From JAIRQX01 sp031556255 (GTDB lineage Bacteria; Chrysiogenota; Deferribacteres; Deferribacterales; JAISNW01): a stretch of DNA of 9,211 bases. Below, piece after piece: positions 6,044-9,211 of the stretch. Within the stretch, counting starts at the first letter, position 1, and each line of letters begins with the position of its first letter. The DNA is taken from positions 1 to 9,211 of the forward strand of contig JAVBTI010000071.1 of NCBI GenBank assembly GCA_031556255.1. Direction: 5' to 3'. Both the position numbers and the translations under genes were made by a program. Under the pieces are notes generated by a model. It saw only the letters and a program-made list of their open reading frames with translations. It was not told where the DNA came from and did no database searches.

Positions 6044-8050
6044 TTATACTTTAAACTTATCCGCTGTGCTTTTGAGTGATTCCGCCCTCATCTGGAGGCC
6101 GGAAACCGTTCTGGAGACTTCGTTCACCACATGGGTGCTCTCTTCCAGACCGGAAGCAAACGATCTGGTGTTGTCATTTACCACTTCCACCATGCCGAAC
6201 TGCTCGCTAACGCTTCTGCTCAGTTCTTCATTGGTGCTGTTAACACCACCCGCCAGACTGACGATGCTTTCAAAAATGGCGTCGGTTGCTCTCACACTTT
6301 TAAGGCCGTCTTCCACGCTTTCGGTGGCTCCTGACATCTCAGAATAGGCGGAGGCGGACTCTTTTTGCAGATCGGAAATAATCGCCGATATCTCGCTGGT
6401 GGATCTCTGGGTGCGTTCGGCCAGCTTCCTTACTTCATCCGCCACCACAGCAAACCCTCGCCCGGCGTCTCCCGCTCTGGCAGCCTCTATTGCAGCGTTC
6501 AGCGCCAGCAGGTTTGTTTGATCAGCTATGTCATTGATTACGCTAAGTATATCTCCGATCTTTCCCGATGAACCGGCGAGGCTGGATACCGTGATGCTTA
6601 ATTTGGCGGTTTTTTCTTTGATATCCATAATATTTTTGAACACGGTGCTGACCTGGTTTTTACCGTCGGTCACCGCATTGCTTGCTTCGCCTATTATGCG
6701 TGTGCTTTCCTCCAGCTTTTTGACCATTTCCTGGGAGGAAACGGTTATCATTTCCATATTATTTGCGACAGAGGCTATCTGGGTTGTTTGGTCAGCAAAA
6801 GTTGAGGTGAGTTCCTCCATGGTGCTTGCCAACTGGCTATTGCCCGCCGCCACGTCGTTGGCGGCGCTTTTCACCTCACCCACCACTGTGTTTACGTTGT
6901 CCACGAACTTGTTGAAATTTTCCGCAAGCTGTCCGATTTCGTCTTTGCTGGTCACAGGGATGCGGCGTGACAGGTCGGCGTCGCCGGCGTTAAGTTCTTT
7001 CACCGAGGATACAAAACTTCTCAGCTTTTTAGTCACGTTTCTGTTTATGAAGAATATGACTGCAAGCCCCGCAATAAGCATTACAATAGCCGAAGCGATG
7101 AGCATGAAGCCTATTTTGGAAATAAGGCCGTAAAGTTCGCCGGTATATTTCTGTGAACCGCCCACGGCGGCTTCGGTGAGGCGGTCTATATGAGTGCTCA
7201 CCTTATTGCCGTAGTCGCTTCTTTCCGTCTGCTGTTTTTTCAGCGTCCCGATGAGCCCCATGAGATCGGCGGAGGTTTCCCCCCCTGCCACGGCCTGTGC
7301 CCTCACCTTTCCAAGAAGGGACAGTGCCGGCTGATTTTTTATAAGGGGGGTGATTGTGTCGCACAGCTTAACTATGCTGTTGTATTTTTCCTGGATGGCT
7401 GCGGCGTTATCATTAACCCTTTTGCCTGCCGAGAGAACGGTTTCCGTTTCGGCGTCCTGCGTCAGAATTATAATCTCCTGCATGTTGGTGACAGCCTTGA
7501 AGGCGCTTTCCATCAAGACGTCCCGCGCCGCGCCGGTAGCATTTGAGTTTTCCACGGTATCCAGAATTTGCGCGGAAAAGAGGCGTGCCTGTTTGAGCAG
7601 TTCTGAGGTGATACCGTTCAGCTCCTTTTCTTTGATCCGCATCTGTGCCACGGTTTCATTCCGGCTGGTCTGAAGTGACGCGAGGTAGCCGCCGAACGCC
7701 TGCACAAGACCGTCCGTATCGGCGATATATGCGTTCATGTCCTCGTCGTTCTGCTGTTGAAGTATTGTTTTAATAGCGCTGCTTGCGCCGGAGGCCTTTT
7801 GCAAAAAATCCACGGTAAGGTTATATGAGCTGTCCGTATCCTGCAAAGAATAGGTGCGCGCCTGATAGCGCATCTTTTCGGTAAATACGGAAGCATTCAT
7901 GGTCTCTTCCGTGACCGGCATCATTAACGACGCGATCCTGCGGGAATCAGCCCTGGCCGCCTGGAAGATCACGACGGACACGGCGGTACTGAGAATACTT
8001 AGAACCAACAGAACAATAATACAGATATTAATTTTGACAGATAACGACAT
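6044..8050 (-). CDS. Methyl-accepting chemotaxis protein with large periplasmic sensor
   Basis: Inner-membrane chemoreceptor, 668 residues, that signals to CheA/CheW. Membrane helix 1 is at about 9-31. A periplasmic region of about 280 residues (32-312) is almost wholly helical in composition, and membrane helix 2 is at about 313-336. A HAMP linker follows at 337-389, with KDEIGQLAENFNKF near its end. The cytoplasmic signalling rod carries the highly conserved tip (about 501-547: SVINDIADQTNLLALNAAIE, then AARAGDAGRGFAVVADEV). The rod from HAMP to the end is about 280 residues, close to the 40-heptad class. The long all-helical sensor resembles the helical bimodular (HBM) type in size, but this is a guess and no ligand can be named. 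No C-terminal CheR-tethering pentapeptide is present (it ends DKFKV). ATG 8050 gives the charged MSLSVK start. The upstream ribosome site is weak (GGCGGTAAGA on the minus strand). No che genes are in view. Confidence 0.96.
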   Translation of the reverse strand: MSLSVKINICIIVLLVLSILSTAVSVVIFQAARADSRRIASLMMPVTEETMNASVFTEKMRYQARTYSLQDTDSSYNLTVDFLQKASGASSAIKTILQQQNDEDMNAYIADTDGLVQAFGGYLASLQTSRNETVAQMRIKEKELNGITSELLKQARLFSAQILDTVENSNATGAARDVLMESAFKAVTNMQEIIILTQDAETETVLSAGKRVNDNAAAIQEKYNSIVKLCDTITPLIKNQPALSLLGKVRAQAVAGGETSADLMGLIGTLKKQQTERSDYGNKVSTHIDRLTEAAVGGSQKYTGELYGLISKIGFMLIASAIVMLIAGLAVIFFINRNVTKKLRSFVSSVKELNAGDADLSRRIPVTSKDEIGQLAENFNKFVDNVNTVVGEVKSAANDVAAGNSQLASTMEELTSTFADQTTQIASVANNMEMITVSSQEMVKKLEESTRIIGEASNAVTDGKNQVSTVFKNIMDIKEKTAKLSITVSSLAGSSGKIGDILSVINDIADQTNLLALNAAIEAARAGDAGRGFAVVADEVRKLAERTQRSTSEISAIISDLQKESASAYSEMSGATESVEDGLKSVRATDAIFESIVSLAGGVNSTNEELSRSVSEQFGMVEVVNDNTRSFASGLEESTHVVNEVSRTVSGLQMRAESLKSTADKFKV

Positions 8051-8112
8051 TTTCTTACCGCCTGAAATTTTTACATTAAATGATTACCATGAGGTATTTG
8101 AATTAACAAGGT

Positions 8113-8140
8113 ATTATTGGCATCTATAGGTTTTCGGCAA
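8113..8140 (-). promoter_or_regulatory. Weak sigma-70-like promoter candidate for the chemoreceptor
   Basis: On the minus strand TTGCCG (8135-8140) is followed after 16 bases by AATAAT (8113-8118), which matches three of six and five of six consensus bases. It would give a leader of roughly 55 bases. An A+T-rich stretch of about 130 bases separates this gene from the transporter gene upstream and contains no reading frame of note. Confidence 0.3.
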
Positions 8141-8146
8141 CCTTTA

Positions 8147-8162
8147 TTATTCGGGCGAATAA
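8147..8162. promoter_or_regulatory. Perfect palindrome, possible operator
   Basis: TTATTCG (8147-8153), a two-base centre GG, and CGAATAA (8156-8162) form a perfect seven-base inverted repeat between the AEC transporter stop and the chemoreceptor gene. It lies just upstream of the candidate chemoreceptor promoter, where a dimeric regulator could bind. A weak terminator for the transporter gene is the alternative, but the A+T-rich stem and tiny loop make that less attractive. Confidence 0.4.
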
Positions 8163-8180
8163 ATTTATATGGACTTCGGG

Positions 8181-9089
8181 TCAGAAAACCCCGTCCAGCA
8201 CAAAGCGCCATATAATGGTTGTAAGGGCCGCCGCCACTATGCCCAGCGTTGCCATAAGGTTGCAGAGCTGCGGGTTGAGATTATACTGCGCCGCCAACAG
8301 ACTCATTGTAATATGCGTGGGCATGGCCGCCTCAAGGATGTTTACTTTGGCAAAGCTGCCCCGGCTGCCCAGAATCCACGCCAGCAGAAAAACCAGAGCC
8401 GGGGCGATAATGAGTTTGTAAGACATCCCCGCGGCCAGATTCCGCTTTTCTTTGCGCCATTCGGCAAAACGCAGTTGCAGCCCTATGGAGAAAAGCGCCA
8501 TAGGGGAAAGAGTAGCAAGCAGTTTGTCAAAAAGTGGATTGAGCACGGAAATATCCGCAAAAAGTGGCACAACCAGGGAGGCTATGAGTGCTATCACCAC
8601 AGGGAACTTGAGTACAGTTTTAATCATCCCGACGGGGGATGCTTTTGCCTCCGGATTGGCGCCCCGCATCACCGCAAGCACTCCGACGGTGGCGAACAGG
8701 ATGAACGTCATCTGGTCGAACACTATGGCATCTTTGATCGCTCCCTCCCCGTAATAGGCACTGATAAGGGGGTAGCCGACGAACGCTGTATTACCGAGCC
8801 CGCTGGTTACAAACAGCGCGGTGCGGGTGCTTTTACTTGCCCCGCTTATTCGGCAGAACAACCATGAGAACACCCACGCCCCGGCCAGGACAAGTATTGA
8901 TCCCGCCACGGGCAGGAGAACTCCGGCGTTCCACTCTATGCCTGGGATGTAGCGCAGGATAAGAGCTGGCAGCGCCACATACAGCACCCACATATTCACA
9001 CCCTTTTGGGTGTTTGCGGGCACCAGGTTCGTCCTTGCCAGAAGAACCCCCGCCATGACGGACACAACAATTAAAAGCATGCTGTTCAT
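8181..9089 (-). CDS. AEC-family (auxin efflux carrier type) membrane transporter
   Basis: Inner-membrane secondary transporter, 302 residues, the usual size for bacterial AEC proteins, which often move organic acids such as malate or malonate. The substrate here is not predictable. The protein consists almost entirely of hydrophobic segments with short loops, consistent with ten helices in two five-helix halves. The conserved first-half crossover motif GLGNTAFVGYPLI lies at 97-109. The matching second-half segment LEAAMPTHITMSLLAAQYNL is at 252-271, and both fit the family pattern. ATG 9089 is preceded on the minus strand by GGAG at a six-base spacing. The gene sits 36 bases after the stop of an unrecognised upstream gene on the same strand, so the two are probably co-transcribed. 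The chemoreceptor gene follows 130 bases downstream on the same strand. Confidence 0.93.
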   Translation of the reverse strand: MNSMLLIVVSVMAGVLLARTNLVPANTQKGVNMWVLYVALPALILRYIPGIEWNAGVLLPVAGSILVLAGAWVFSWLFCRISGASKSTRTALFVTSGLGNTAFVGYPLISAYYGEGAIKDAIVFDQMTFILFATVGVLAVMRGANPEAKASPVGMIKTVLKFPVVIALIASLVVPLFADISVLNPLFDKLLATLSPMALFSIGLQLRFAEWRKEKRNLAAGMSYKLIIAPALVFLLAWILGSRGSFAKVNILEAAMPTHITMSLLAAQYNLNPQLCNLMATLGIVAAALTTIIWRFVLDGVF

Positions 9090-9125
9090 ATCAACTCCGG
9101 TAAATCACTCGAAAGACATTCACAT

Positions 9126-9211
9126 TTACCCGAAAAACTCTTTCAGATCCGGGTAAAGTAGGTCGTTGTTTACTATATAGCTCTCATGGGTATGCCCTTT
9201 TATTATTTTCA
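9126..9211 (-). CDS. C-terminal fragment of an unrecognised protein (partial)
   Basis: On the minus strand an open frame enters from the right edge and ends at TAA (9126-9128) after 27 codons. The visible residues begin KIIKGHTHESYIVNNDLLYP and end DLKEFFG. Composition is typical of a soluble protein C-terminus, and the other two minus-strand frames are closed here by stops. The spacing of 36 bases to the AEC transporter start is typical of an operon. The fragment is too short to assign a family. Confidence 0.55.
   Translation of the reverse strand, partial: KIIKGHTHESYIVNNDLLYPDLKEFFG

Noticed and set aside
6528..7133. A 201-codon plus-strand frame opposite the chemoreceptor
   Set aside because: It mirrors the conserved HAMP and signalling regions of the chemoreceptor and has no domain of its own.
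8169..8867. A 232-codon plus-strand frame opposite the AEC transporter
   Set aside because: Highly charged, His/Arg/Gln-rich product typical of the complement of a hydrophobic membrane-protein gene.

Overview
The window looks like ordinary chromosomal DNA from a Gram-negative (diderm) bacterium of moderate G+C content. The evidence is a Tat-exported periplasmic MsrP, a lipobox-bearing ABC solute-binding lipoprotein, a full-length chemoreceptor, and dispersed palindromic intergenic repeats of the kind common in Proteobacteria, Desulfobacterota and Deferribacterota-like genomes. The phylum cannot be fixed from this sequence alone. There are no rRNA, tRNA, CRISPR or insertion-sequence signals, and no gap between genes exceeds about 150 bases.

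Layout, left to right. (1) The 5' end of a response-regulator gene on the minus strand runs off the left edge. It is divergent from (2) msrP, the periplasmic molybdoenzyme that repairs oxidised methionine, which has candidate -24/-12 (sigma-54) and sigma-70 promoter elements just upstream. (3) A four-gene BMP-family (PnrA/NupABC-type) nucleoside or purine ABC importer operon follows: solute-binding lipoprotein, a tandem-ATPase subunit and two permeases. The last three reading frames overlap by 8 and 4 bases. The lipoprotein gene has its own sigma-70-type promoter and is separated from the ATPase gene by a 150-base spacer carrying a long imperfect hairpin. The ATPase gene appears to start at a rare ATT codon. 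(4) A palindromic repeat lies between the converging importer operon and (5) a 668-residue methyl-accepting chemotaxis protein on the minus strand with a large periplasmic sensor. (6) Upstream of it, on the same strand, is an AEC-family membrane transporter, preceded by (7) the last 27 codons of an unrecognised gene that runs off the right edge.

The importer genes form one machine: lipoprotein capture in the periplasm, two inner-membrane permeases and a cytoplasmic ATPase. MsrP acts independently in the periplasm. Its usual membrane haem partner MsrQ is not next to it. The chemoreceptor's neighbourhood with two transporters is suggestive of metabolite sensing but not proof.

No clearly novel multi-gene system is visible. 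The most useful observations are small-scale: the ATT start with a well-placed Shine-Dalgarno, the -24/-12 motif between msrP and a response regulator, the two intergenic palindromic elements, and the structured leaders of the two right-hand genes.
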